This document shows positions 55,501 through 61,385 of a stretch of 64,000 bases of DNA, one piece after another. This stretch comes from an uncultured Bacteroidaceae bacterium (GTDB taxonomy: Bacteria > Bacteroidota > Bacteroidia > Bacteroidales > Bacteroidaceae): positions 1 to 64,000 of the forward strand of contig CAJOCU010000007.1 of the NCBI GenBank assembly GCA_905233765.1. Direction: 5' to 3'. The notes beneath the pieces were generated by a model. The model searched no databases, was not told the DNA's origin, and worked only from the letters and a program-made list of their open reading frames with translations. The position numbers were made by a program, and so were the translations under genes. Positions within the stretch are counted from its first letter, which is position 1, and each line of letters opens with the position of its first letter.

Positions 55501-55799
55501 TAGCTGACGTAGAAGCGGTCGCTGTTGTCCTCAGATTCCACTTCACCCAGATCGAGGTACATGATGTTGTTCATCATGTATTCGAAGACATTGCGGTCAG
55601 CGCCGCCAAGACGGCCCGTCACCTTCAGGTGGGTCACTTGCAGGCACGCCTCGGCACTACCTGTGGCTTGGATGAAGCGCTCGCCTAACTGGCCCGGCTC
55701 ATCACAGTGGATGATGATCCACGGGTCGTCAGCCTGCGCCAGCGTCATGCCCGTGGACATGCTAAGCAGGCAGAGAAAAAAGAAGAGTTTGCTATTCAT
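52578..55799 (-). CDS. BspA-like leucine-rich-repeat surface protein with T9SS-type tail
   Basis: A 1073-aa protein from ATG 55799 (MNSKLFFFLCLLSMS; signal peptide to LAQ). Residues about 85-545 contain many LRR_5 units of the BspA type (for example CKSLTDLTIPDSLEEISFAA, NCQKLKSVDLRGSNVKKIG). A beta-rich region follows, and the end YDLQGRPVANAKRGIYIRDG is a type A T9SS sorting end. BspA proteins of oral Bacteroidota bind fibronectin and other host proteins; that role here is inference. First gene of the right operon, with a nested inverted repeat at its promoter. Confidence 0.88.
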   Translation of the reverse strand: MNSKLFFFLCLLSMSTGMTLAQADDPWIIIHCDEPGQLGERFIQATGSAEACLQVTHLKVTGRLGGADRNVFEYMMNNIMYLDLGEVESEDNSDRFYVSYNKRRLRSIIMPPGLTTYLSLEGCDSIESFVGPTAPFEVGYRSFCGCKWLTSIDLPESVRIISNQAFCGCENLTRVTMSPKVKLFDSDCFNGCKSLTDLTIPDSLEEISFAALYATALNHITLPEGCKVIKNSAFANNTTLTTVVMPREIEIWTNNYYNSWFKGCTSLINVTLPQNLTILYDEMFQDCASLQHVDIPASVTAFYDNVFSGCSQLSDLNIPENVTSIGGGCFRGTAITEITTAKWPSRLTEITSNSFQNCQKLKSVDLRGSNVKKIGSSAFADCKQLQSIALPEDLKVINQYLCSGCENLSSVVMPTAPVKILNDAFHSCQQLKNIDLPVSLTEIGAWAFYECPMEEVTLPPLVTRYEPSTFRFTKLRHVVVPEGVTYLGDRCFETDSLRSVDIPSTIKYFVGFPLGDRIPYLERVTFRMLLPPEGAFERIGPLGKTTILVPQASLTVWMDRFQDMYLSEKILPIEGGYDPGLVVVPKEQVFDANQSFGDRERNVLVTWNNGANWYCSGKLLVESGGSLKADTYTHQYYIGPWYEDIMPTMINHGGDISARRVTLQMQPYSAVSTWWLMTPAADMKMSDIETLYPNTPFVIKRYDSQARATGDFAHTWRTVGPDETLRAGEGFFFRHDYAVARDEYGEWARQERCDLFFRSEEGANTYVFRSDDVTLPLTDSRGEFEHNRGWNLVGNPWLSYFDIRHLQTEQPIFIYRGNNGFDVLSPLDDDFVLRPLQGFFIQYTEAQPTLSFGQIGRQVNATINHQSAAARQRLRAQMHRQRTVYDATLQHHTERGCDTLVARTRVVVNPQATLAYDSGKDAPLMLSGTPDASLIDERAASSATLFTLAGGVQYAINERPLDNGLVTLGYTVPEAGTYSISLRVRGEASQSAQLIDHEEGITVSLDDAPYSFTTDAGTHLTRFELCLGSDAVSVALPSAQSSTCSTLYDLQGRPVANAKRGIYIRDGRKLIIK

Positions 55800-55827
55800 T
55801 TCCAATGATGTTGAGTGTTATTTTTGC

Positions 55828-55836
55828 GCAAATATA
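55828..55836 (-). promoter_or_regulatory. -7 box of the BspA-giant protein operon
   Basis: TATATTTGC on the minus strand, about 29 bp before the ATG. There is no TTTG at 19-21 bp; instead the 17-bp inverted repeat begins 19 bp upstream of the box, which suggests activator dependence. Confidence 0.55.
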
Positions 55837-55855
55837 GGGAGCATGTCCGAGAAAG

Positions 55856-55902
55856 GACTTGCAAAATCACAAAATCGACTTGCAATTGTGATTTTGCAAG
55901 TC
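55856..55902. promoter_or_regulatory. Nested inverted repeat with TTGCAAAA half-sites
   Basis: GACTTGCAAAATCACAA (55856-55872) and its exact complement TTGTGATTTTGCAAGTC (55886-55902) are 17-bp arms with a 13-nt spacer that itself contains GACTTGCA. A second, overlapping pair (CACAAAATCGAC 55868-55879 and GTCGGTTTTGTG 55900-55911, one mismatch) is nested within. The half-site TTGCAAAA equals the phased sites at 43744-43800. It lies between the kelch-AraC gene and the BspA promoter. Confidence 0.75.
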
Positions 55903-55934
55903 GGTTTTGTGAAATGAGGCGCTGGATAAGGGAG

Positions 55935-57608
55935 TTATTTGTCGGCCATCCAGTCCATAGGTGTGGTGCCTGTGACAGTCTTGAAGGCACGGAAGAAGGA
56001 GGACTCAGACGAGAAGCCCGACGCTGTCCACACCTCCGACAGTTTCAGTCCGCTGTTGCGGCTGAGCAGCTGCTTGGCGTGTTCCACGCGGTAACCATTG
56101 ACGAATTGTGTGAATGAGCAGCTGCGGAGATTCCTGATGCTATTGGAAATGTAGGTGCGGTTGGTATGGAGGGCATCGGCCACGTCCTGCACCTTCAGCT
56201 CGCTGTTCAGGTAGGGCTGTTGCTCTTCCATGTAGCGGCAGATGCGCCCCATAAGTTCCAGGTTGATGACGGCGCTGTCCCCTGCCACAGGCGGTGCCGT
56301 TGTTTCATCTGCTACAGGCTTGTGTCTGTGGCGAAGCAGGGCAATGGACGCCACAATCGTTGCCAGGAGCGCTGCGGCCAGCAACCAAAGCCACGAGAGA
56401 GCACGCGAGGAGGCAGCTTCCTTCGTCCCGACATGCAGCAGCAACACCGTGCTGGAGGTGTCATAGTTGTTGTTGTGTGCCTCGATGCCGCCAACGAGCA
56501 TGAGTTCGCCATCGTCGGTCAACACGGGCTGGTAGCGTCCTACGACATCCTGTGGCTCACTATATAATAAGGTAATGGCAGCAGGGACGGAACTGTAGTC
56601 GATGGCAAGCACATAAAGCCGGTGGTCTTGGGCATCCTCCCCGTAGCCCACGAGGTATGCTTTCCCGGCAAGGCGGTCAGCAACCACGTATGAGAACCAG
56701 TCTATCCGGCCCCACTGGCTCCGCATCGGCAGCGGAACTGTCGTCGGGAGTAGCGAGAACTCTTCACCCTCCACACGAGCTATCGCCATCACGCTGTCAC
56801 CACGGGAGATGCGAATCAGGCTAACGTACTCGTCTTTCGTCTCGTCGCCGATGAAACCCGTATTACCACGAACGCCTACTTGACTCCCGAACGGGCGCCA
56901 CGTCTCAAAGAGAGGCACCGTAAACGGCGCGCCTTTCAGGCGGTCGATGATAATGGTGTCGAAGCGCTCTCCATGATAGTCATGGTCGCTGAACACAATG
57001 GCATTGTCGCGCGAAGTTCTTAGGATATAAGGCAGGGAGCGATGTTGGGCCACAGGCTTCACCAGTTTGTTCTGCCGACTGCCGTCGTACAGTTCTATGG
57101 CATCATCCTGGTACCAGTTGCCACTGATGACAATGTGCCCGCTGTCCATCGGGAGTGTATTGGCAAAACACCGCTTCTTCTCGAGGCAACCGTAGCCCCT
57201 GAAACGGTGGGCGACAGGGTCGTACAGCTCAATGGTGAAGGTCTGACCGATACCCAGCTCCTTCTCATGGCCTCCCGCCAGCAGTACCTCGCCCGAAGAC
57301 GTCGTGACGGCAATGCTTTGGTCATGGGGGTAGGTCATCGTCATCAAATGCCACTCACCGCCACTAAAATACTCTGCCGTGTTTGTCGGCACGAAACCGT
57401 TTGTGTGGCCACCGGCCGCTACCACCTCACCGTTTACGCAGAACACCGAGTGTCCGATGCGGGGGACGTTGAGGTCTGGCAGCCGCTCCACCTCCATCTT
57501 TGTCGTTGGACAGGCCGATACCATTGTGCCCGCCTCTTGAGCCACAGCTAATAGTGGAGCGGAACACGACAGCAGCAAATGAAAAAAAGTATTGGCGAAT
57601 GAGAACAT
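55935..57608 (-). CDS. Periplasmic kelch-like sensor fused to AraC-type regulator
   Basis: A 557-aa protein: signal peptide or N-terminal helix (1-24), a periplasmic kelch/beta-propeller-like region (about 40-395; GHSVFCVNGEVVAAGGH, GEVLLAGGHEKELG, GELMLVGGIEAH), one membrane helix (about 405-426; LWLLAAALLATIVASIALL) and a cytoplasmic AraC HTH domain (about 445-557; VQDVADALHTNRTYISNSI, GFSSESSFFRAFKTVTG). No kinase or receiver domain lies between, unlike hybrid two-component systems. It directly precedes the BspA operon and probably controls it in response to an external ligand. Confidence 0.82.
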   Translation of the reverse strand: MFSFANTFFHLLLSCSAPLLAVAQEAGTMVSACPTTKMEVERLPDLNVPRIGHSVFCVNGEVVAAGGHTNGFVPTNTAEYFSGGEWHLMTMTYPHDQSIAVTTSSGEVLLAGGHEKELGIGQTFTIELYDPVAHRFRGYGCLEKKRCFANTLPMDSGHIVISGNWYQDDAIELYDGSRQNKLVKPVAQHRSLPYILRTSRDNAIVFSDHDYHGERFDTIIIDRLKGAPFTVPLFETWRPFGSQVGVRGNTGFIGDETKDEYVSLIRISRGDSVMAIARVEGEEFSLLPTTVPLPMRSQWGRIDWFSYVVADRLAGKAYLVGYGEDAQDHRLYVLAIDYSSVPAAITLLYSEPQDVVGRYQPVLTDDGELMLVGGIEAHNNNYDTSSTVLLLHVGTKEAASSRALSWLWLLAAALLATIVASIALLRHRHKPVADETTAPPVAGDSAVINLELMGRICRYMEEQQPYLNSELKVQDVADALHTNRTYISNSIRNLRSCSFTQFVNGYRVEHAKQLLSRNSGLKLSEVWTASGFSSESSFFRAFKTVTGTTPMDWMADK

Positions 57609-57632
57609 CTGGTGACTTTAATGGTTCGCGCC

Positions 57633-57641
57633 GCAAAAGTA
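57633..57641 (-). promoter_or_regulatory. -7 box of the kelch-AraC gene
   Basis: TACTTTTGC on the minus strand, 24 bp before the ATG. The upstream region is A/T-rich without a clear TTTG. Confidence 0.55.
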
Positions 57642-57780
57642 GCGATAATAATTAAAAGAGAAGAAGAGAAAGGAGAACTTTTTGAGCAGCGAGTGCCATA
57701 AAACATGTTTTAATGGCCAAGTCGAGAATAAAGTCAGCAAAGCAAAAAAATATTGACTCAAGTCTCGCATGTCATGTTTA

Positions 57781-57879
57781 CCACGGAAATACGCGGAAAA
57801 AGCGCGAATCTTCTGAAATATACGGAATGAGCCAATGGGATTTCCGTGTTTTCCGTGATGTTTCCGCGTTTTTCCGTGG
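57781..57879. repeat. Inverted repeat with TTCCGYG units
   Basis: The left arm at 57781-57799 and the right arm at 57861-57879 are complementary over 19 bp with one mismatch. The interior repeats TTTCCGTG twice more. Sequences of this CCACGGAAA/TTTCCGTGG kind are, as I recall, common intergenic repeats in Bacteroidota. Confidence 0.65.
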
Positions 57880-57916
57880 TTCATGAAGGACTTACGAAAG
57901 TTAAATTATTGAAAAG

Positions 57917-57951
57917 AAAAAACTTTTTTGAAAAACCCTACGAACCCTCCG
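57917..57951 (+). repeat. Island-border repeat, copy 3
   Basis: The third copy of the 35-nt repeat, with AAAAAACTTTTTTG then AAAACCCTACGAACC and CTCCG. It lies to the right of the kelch-AraC gene, in the same orientation as copies 1 and 2. Confidence 0.8.
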
Positions 57952-58076
57952 CTGCTGTCTATATGCCGTTCTTCAGGAAATCTTTCACGGGAACGTGAAG
58001 AATGCCTCATACTTACTGGAATCCATGAAAGGACGATCCTATGTTTGGAGGCGATGGAGCATGATGTACAGACTAT

Positions 58077-58160
58077 TTCATCATGAAGTGTTGATTATTC
58101 CATCATGATGGAATGATTGTTCAATCATGATGGAACGATTATTCAATCATGATGGAATAA
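58077..58160. repeat. 22-bp tandem repeats with palindromic core
   Basis: Four units begin with TTC at 58077, 58098, 58120 and 58142 (spacing 21, 22, 22). The second contains TTCCATCATGATGGAA, a perfect 16-bp palindrome; the others are near matches (for example TTCAATCATGATGGAA). The units thus lie on one face of the helix. It is about 470 bp upstream of the kelch-AraC gene and 185 bp from the tRNA. Confidence 0.75.
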
Positions 58161-58303
58161 CCGAAAGAATAGGATGAGCTGGGTTGAGAACGAGGACAGA
58201 GGAGGTAAAGGGATATTATTCCCTTTTCTTTGGGATTCAGAAGAAATGGTGTAACGTTAGGGGAAACTCCATAGAAAACGTACGAAAGATAGTACGAGTA
58301 CGA

Positions 58304-58333
58304 AAGAAGGGCACCCGATGGGGTGGCCTTCTT
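58304..58333 (-). terminator. Terminator of the tRNA
   Basis: AAGAAGG-CACCC and GGGTG-CCTTCTT pair (one mismatch) around GATG. On the minus strand the stem lies 12 bp past the tRNA 3' end and is followed by TTCG. Confidence 0.7.
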
Positions 58334-58344
58334 GTGTTGCGAAG

Positions 58345-58418
58345 TAGCGGGAATCGGGATTGAACCGATGACCTCATGATTATGAATCATGCGCTCTAAC
58401 CAGCTGAGCTATCCCGCC
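58345..58418 (-). tRNA. tRNA with CAT anticodon (Met elongator, or Ile2)
   Basis: On the minus strand the acceptor GGCGGGA pairs with TCCCGCT (last pair G-U). The D-arm is AGCTCAGCTGGTTAGAGC, the anticodon arm is ATGAT-TCATAAT-with CAT anticodon-ATCAT, and the T-arm is GGTTCAATCC. About 74 nt; CCA is not encoded. CAT can be elongator Met or lysidine-modified Ile2; the acceptor is not C1-A72, so it is not initiator. Confidence 0.92.
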
Positions 58419-58437
58419 ATCTTTCGGAAATGCGGGT

Positions 58438-58470
58438 GCAAAGGTACGTCGTTTTTTCGGAACCACCAAA
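58438..58470 (-). promoter_or_regulatory. Promoter of the tRNA
   Basis: TTTG (58467-58470) and TACCTTTGC (58438-58446) on the minus strand are 20 bp apart, a full consensus match about 20 bp upstream of the tRNA. Confidence 0.8.
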
Positions 58471-58521
58471 TTTTTAAGCCTCGAATCTGACGAAAACAAC
58501 AAAAAAAAGATAAAACGCAGC

Positions 58522-59226
58522 TCATTCAAAATAGAAGGAGAGGACTATCATGCTGGCGCGGCCACGGTCGAGGCTGTTGGTGAACTTCATCAGCGTCTGG
58601 TCTATTAGGTCGGTGCGTTCGTGGACGATGATGTCGCGCAAGCCGAAGCAGAACTTCAACTCTGGAATCAACTTGAAGTAGGGCAGGTAGATGTCGCATC
58701 CCAAACCGATTTCGATGTAGCAGTCGAAGAGTTCTGTGAGCAGGGCATTGTGCTTGCGAGCAGTGAGGTCAACACAGGGTGACACTCCCAGACAAGCGTA
58801 AGGGCGGAAGTTGTTGTAGCGTGGCGCTGCCATCTTCAGCGTGAGCGGCAGGGAGATGTAGGTGGACTTGATATTCTGGGTGGAATCCCGGCCGCTGATT
58901 TGCTCGTGGAAGACCACGTGCTTCTGGCCGAAATGCAGCGAGGGTTGCAGGCGCAGGCCAAAGGTCTTGTTCAGGCGCAACTCGCCCAGCACGCCCACGG
59001 AGAAACCGGGCTGGTAGTTGTCGATTTCTGTGAACCACTGCTGTCCTGTAGCAGGATCGATATAGCCATTGTTCGTCACCTCCATATCCATCATGTTCAA
59101 CCCTATGAAGAAGCCGTAGTGCAGGCGGCGGTTATCCAGATAGGGGCGATGCTGGATGCGGGGCTCCTGCGCTGCGGCGGGCAGCACAGTGAGGGCGACG
59201 AATAGTATGACGAGCGCGCGTTTCAT
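58522..59226 (-). CDS. PorT-like outer-membrane protein (type IX secretion)
   Basis: A 234-aa exported beta-barrel (signal peptide to AAAQ, about residue 20). The region RRLHYGFFIGLNMMDMEV and the later SLPLTLKMAAPRYNNFRPYA and ELKFCFGLRDI fit the PorT family, an outer-membrane protein needed for T9SS in Porphyromonas gingivalis. Several secreted proteins in this window carry T9SS-type tails, which agrees. The assignment rests on a recalled family pattern; a general outer-membrane barrel is the alternative. Confidence 0.75.
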   Translation of the reverse strand: MKRALVILFVALTVLPAAAQEPRIQHRPYLDNRRLHYGFFIGLNMMDMEVTNNGYIDPATGQQWFTEIDNYQPGFSVGVLGELRLNKTFGLRLQPSLHFGQKHVVFHEQISGRDSTQNIKSTYISLPLTLKMAAPRYNNFRPYACLGVSPCVDLTARKHNALLTELFDCYIEIGLGCDIYLPYFKLIPELKFCFGLRDIIVHERTDLIDQTLMKFTNSLDRGRASMIVLSFYFE

Positions 59227-59333
59227 CTTCTATATAACGCATGGGCGTGGGCTTTTATTGTGCTGGATGCATCTTGAGGAGGAGCATGAAAGGCTGAAAA
59301 GCAGCGCAGAAGTGCAGATTTTCATGTTTTTTC

Positions 59334-59365
59334 TTGCACAATCACGAGAAAAGCAGTACCTTTGC
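59334..59365 (+). promoter_or_regulatory. Promoter of rimP-nusA-infB
   Basis: TTG (59334-59336) and TACCTTTGC (59357-59365) are 20 bp apart. The leader of about 105 nt contains TTAAACG repeats (59435, 59442, 59462) just before the rimP ATG. Confidence 0.75.
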
Positions 59366-59477
59366 AGCGCAAAAGAAACGTAGCGAGGAAGCGAGGGACC
59401 CACGAGGTTCTTCGCTTCACTCTTTCAAAGAAGCTTAAACGTTAAACGAAATTACTGAACGCTAAACGAAAAATCGC

Positions 59478-59945
59478 ATGATTGACAAGGCAACAGTGCA
59501 AGCATTGGTTGAGCAATGGCTCGAAGGGAAAGACTACTTTCTGACAGACCTCACGGTCACCCCCGACGACTGTATCACCGTGGAGATTGACCAGGCCGAG
59601 GGCGTATGGATTGAAGACTGCGTGCAGCTCTCCCGCTTCATCGAGGAGCACCTCTCGCGCGACGAAGAGGACTACGAACTCGAGGTGGGCAGCGCAGGAC
59701 TGGGACAACCCTTCAAGGTGCTGCGCCAGTGGCAGAACCACGTGGGCAAGCAAGTGGAGATCCTCACCAACGACGGTCGCAAACTCAAGGGTACGCTCCG
59801 CGAGGCCGACGCCGACCACGTCGTCATTGCCGTTCGACAGAAGGTGCAGGTGGAGGGCAAGAAACGCCCCGTCATGCAGGACGTTGACACAAACCTCTCG
59901 ATGGCCGATGTCAAGAGCGGAAGGTATGTCATTGACTTCAAATAA
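59478..59945 (+). CDS. rimP: Ribosome maturation factor RimP
   Basis: A 155-aa RimP: YFLTDLTVTPDDCITVEIDQ, VWIEDCVQLSRFIEEHLSRD and the family core YELEVGSAGLGQPFKVLRQW, then an SH3-like C-terminal domain. It assists 30S maturation. It is the first gene of rimP-nusA-infB, the usual order. Confidence 0.94.
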   Translation: MIDKATVQALVEQWLEGKDYFLTDLTVTPDDCITVEIDQAEGVWIEDCVQLSRFIEEHLSRDEEDYELEVGSAGLGQPFKVLRQWQNHVGKQVEILTNDGRKLKGTLREADADHVVIAVRQKVQVEGKKRPVMQDVDTNLSMADVKSGRYVIDFK

Positions 59946-59975
59946 GAAATAATAAATGATAAATAATAAATAAGA

Positions 59976-61265
59976 ATGGCAAAGAAACAAAACAATGCGC
60001 TCATTGACACTTTCGCAGAGTTCAAAGAGACAAAAAACATTGATCGCGCCACACTTGTGAGCGTGCTTGAAGAAAGCTTCCGTAACGTCATCGCCAAGAT
60101 GAAGGGTACGGACGAGAACTACGATGTCATCGTGAACCCCGATAAGGGTGACTTCGAAATCTACTGCAACCGCACGGTAGTGCCCGACGACGAGGTGACA
60201 GACCCCAACATGCAGATCTCGCTGACCGAAGCCCGTCAGATTGCTGACGACTATGAGGTTGGCGAGGACGTGTCCGAGCCTGTCGATTTCTCCAAGTTCG
60301 GTCGCCGCGCCATCCTGACACTGCGTCAGACGCTGGCCTCACGCATCCTGGAGCTGGAGCACGACGCACTCTACAACAAGTACAAGGATATGGTGGGCGA
60401 GATTATCTCTGCCGAGGTCTATCAGGTGTGGCACAAGGAAGTGCTGCTGCTGGACGAGGAAGGCAACGAACTGCTGCTGCCGAAGAATGAGCAGATTCCT
60501 GGCGACTTCTTCCGCAAGGGCGAGCCCGCTCGCGCTGTGGTAGCCCGCGTGGACAACAGCACCGGCAACCCCAAGATCATCCTCTCGCGCACCAGCCCTG
60601 TGTTCCTACAGCGCCTGCTGGAGGCCGAGGTGCCCGAGATTGCAGAGGGTATCATCGCCATCCGCAAGATCGCCCGTGTGCCGGGCGAGCGCGCTAAGAT
60701 TGCCGTCGAGAGCTTCGATGATCGCGTGGATCCCGTAGGAGCTTGCGTGGGTGTGCGCGGCAGCCGTGTTCATGGCATCGTGCGCGAACTGAAAGGCGAG
60801 AATCTCGATGTCATCCAGTGGACCAGCAACCCGCAGCTGCTCATCGCACGCGCCCTGGGTCCCGCTCAGATCAACAGCATCAACCTCGACCAGGAGAGCA
60901 AGCACTGCGAGGTCTATCTCGATCCCGATCAGGTCAGCCTGGCTATCGGCAAGGGTGGTTTGAACATCCGTCTGGCCTCCATGCTGACAGACACCGTCAT
61001 CGATGTCTATCGTGAGGTGCAAGGTGGCGAAGAAGAGGAGCTGGAGGACGACATCTACCTCGACGACTTCAAGGATGAGATTGACGAGTGGGTAATCGAA
61101 GAACTGAAGAAGAACGGCTGGAGCACTGCCCGCTCCGTGCTCGAAGCCCCCCGCGAGATGCTCATCAAGAACGCCGACCTCGAAGAGGAGACCGTTGACG
61201 AAGTTCTCAACATCCTGCGCCAGGAGTTCCCTGAGGAAGAGGAAGGCAGCGCTGCCGAGAATTGA
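59976..61265 (+). CDS. nusA: Transcription termination/antitermination factor NusA
   Basis: A 429-aa NusA with the N-terminal polymerase-binding domain (LIDTFAEFKETKNIDRATLV), an S1 domain (about 135-200), KH1 (VGACVGVRGSRVHGIVREL) and KH2 (SLAIGKGGLNIRLASML) with GxxG loops, and an acidic C-terminal helical region. Lacks the extra acidic repeats of E. coli NusA. It is separated from rimP by an AATAAAT repeat tract of 30 bp. Confidence 0.95.
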   Translation: MAKKQNNALIDTFAEFKETKNIDRATLVSVLEESFRNVIAKMKGTDENYDVIVNPDKGDFEIYCNRTVVPDDEVTDPNMQISLTEARQIADDYEVGEDVSEPVDFSKFGRRAILTLRQTLASRILELEHDALYNKYKDMVGEIISAEVYQVWHKEVLLLDEEGNELLLPKNEQIPGDFFRKGEPARAVVARVDNSTGNPKIILSRTSPVFLQRLLEAEVPEIAEGIIAIRKIARVPGERAKIAVESFDDRVDPVGACVGVRGSRVHGIVRELKGENLDVIQWTSNPQLLIARALGPAQINSINLDQESKHCEVYLDPDQVSLAIGKGGLNIRLASMLTDTVIDVYREVQGGEEEELEDDIYLDDFKDEIDEWVIEELKKNGWSTARSVLEAPREMLIKNADLEEETVDEVLNILRQEFPEEEEGSAAEN

Positions 61266-61385
61266 AAGATTGAAACATTGAAACATTGAAGGTTACAAAG
61301 ACCTCAAGCGTAAACTCTCAATTCGACTCAATGATATCCATTCTTTCAATATTTCAATATCTCAATATTTCAATTTCAATTCGTT
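61266..61385 (+). repeat. Complementary repeat tracts between nusA and infB
   Basis: Right after nusA, TTGAAACAT-type units repeat (61263-61291); just before infB, TATTTCAA-type units repeat (about 61341-61380). The two tracts are largely complementary and could pair in the mRNA, placing infB start accessibility under a long imperfect hairpin. Nothing else is seen in this gap. Confidence 0.6.

Larger units (their letters stand above)
57642..58303. other. Repeat-rich intergenic region
   Basis: No credible gene in about 660 bp. It contains a 19-bp inverted repeat (57781-57879), border repeat copy 3 (57917-57951), a 22-bp palindromic tandem array (58077-58160) and a small AAAGGGA/TCCCTTT hairpin (58207-58226). 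Confidence 0.65.

Noticed and set aside
35810..57608. Polysaccharide utilisation locus
   Set aside because: BACON domains and AraC regulators are suggestive, but SusC, SusD and glycoside hydrolases are absent.
35639..57951. Integrative element or prophage
   Set aside because: Border repeats are present, but no integrase, transposase, relaxase or phage structural gene was found in the window.
58077..58160. CRISPR array
   Set aside because: The 22-bp units are contiguous, with no unique spacers, and no cas genes are nearby.
58207..58226. Plus-strand terminator (AAAGGGA/TCCCTTT followed by TTCTTT)
   Set aside because: There is no plus-strand gene upstream to terminate; the tRNA on the minus strand has its own better hairpin at 58304-58333.
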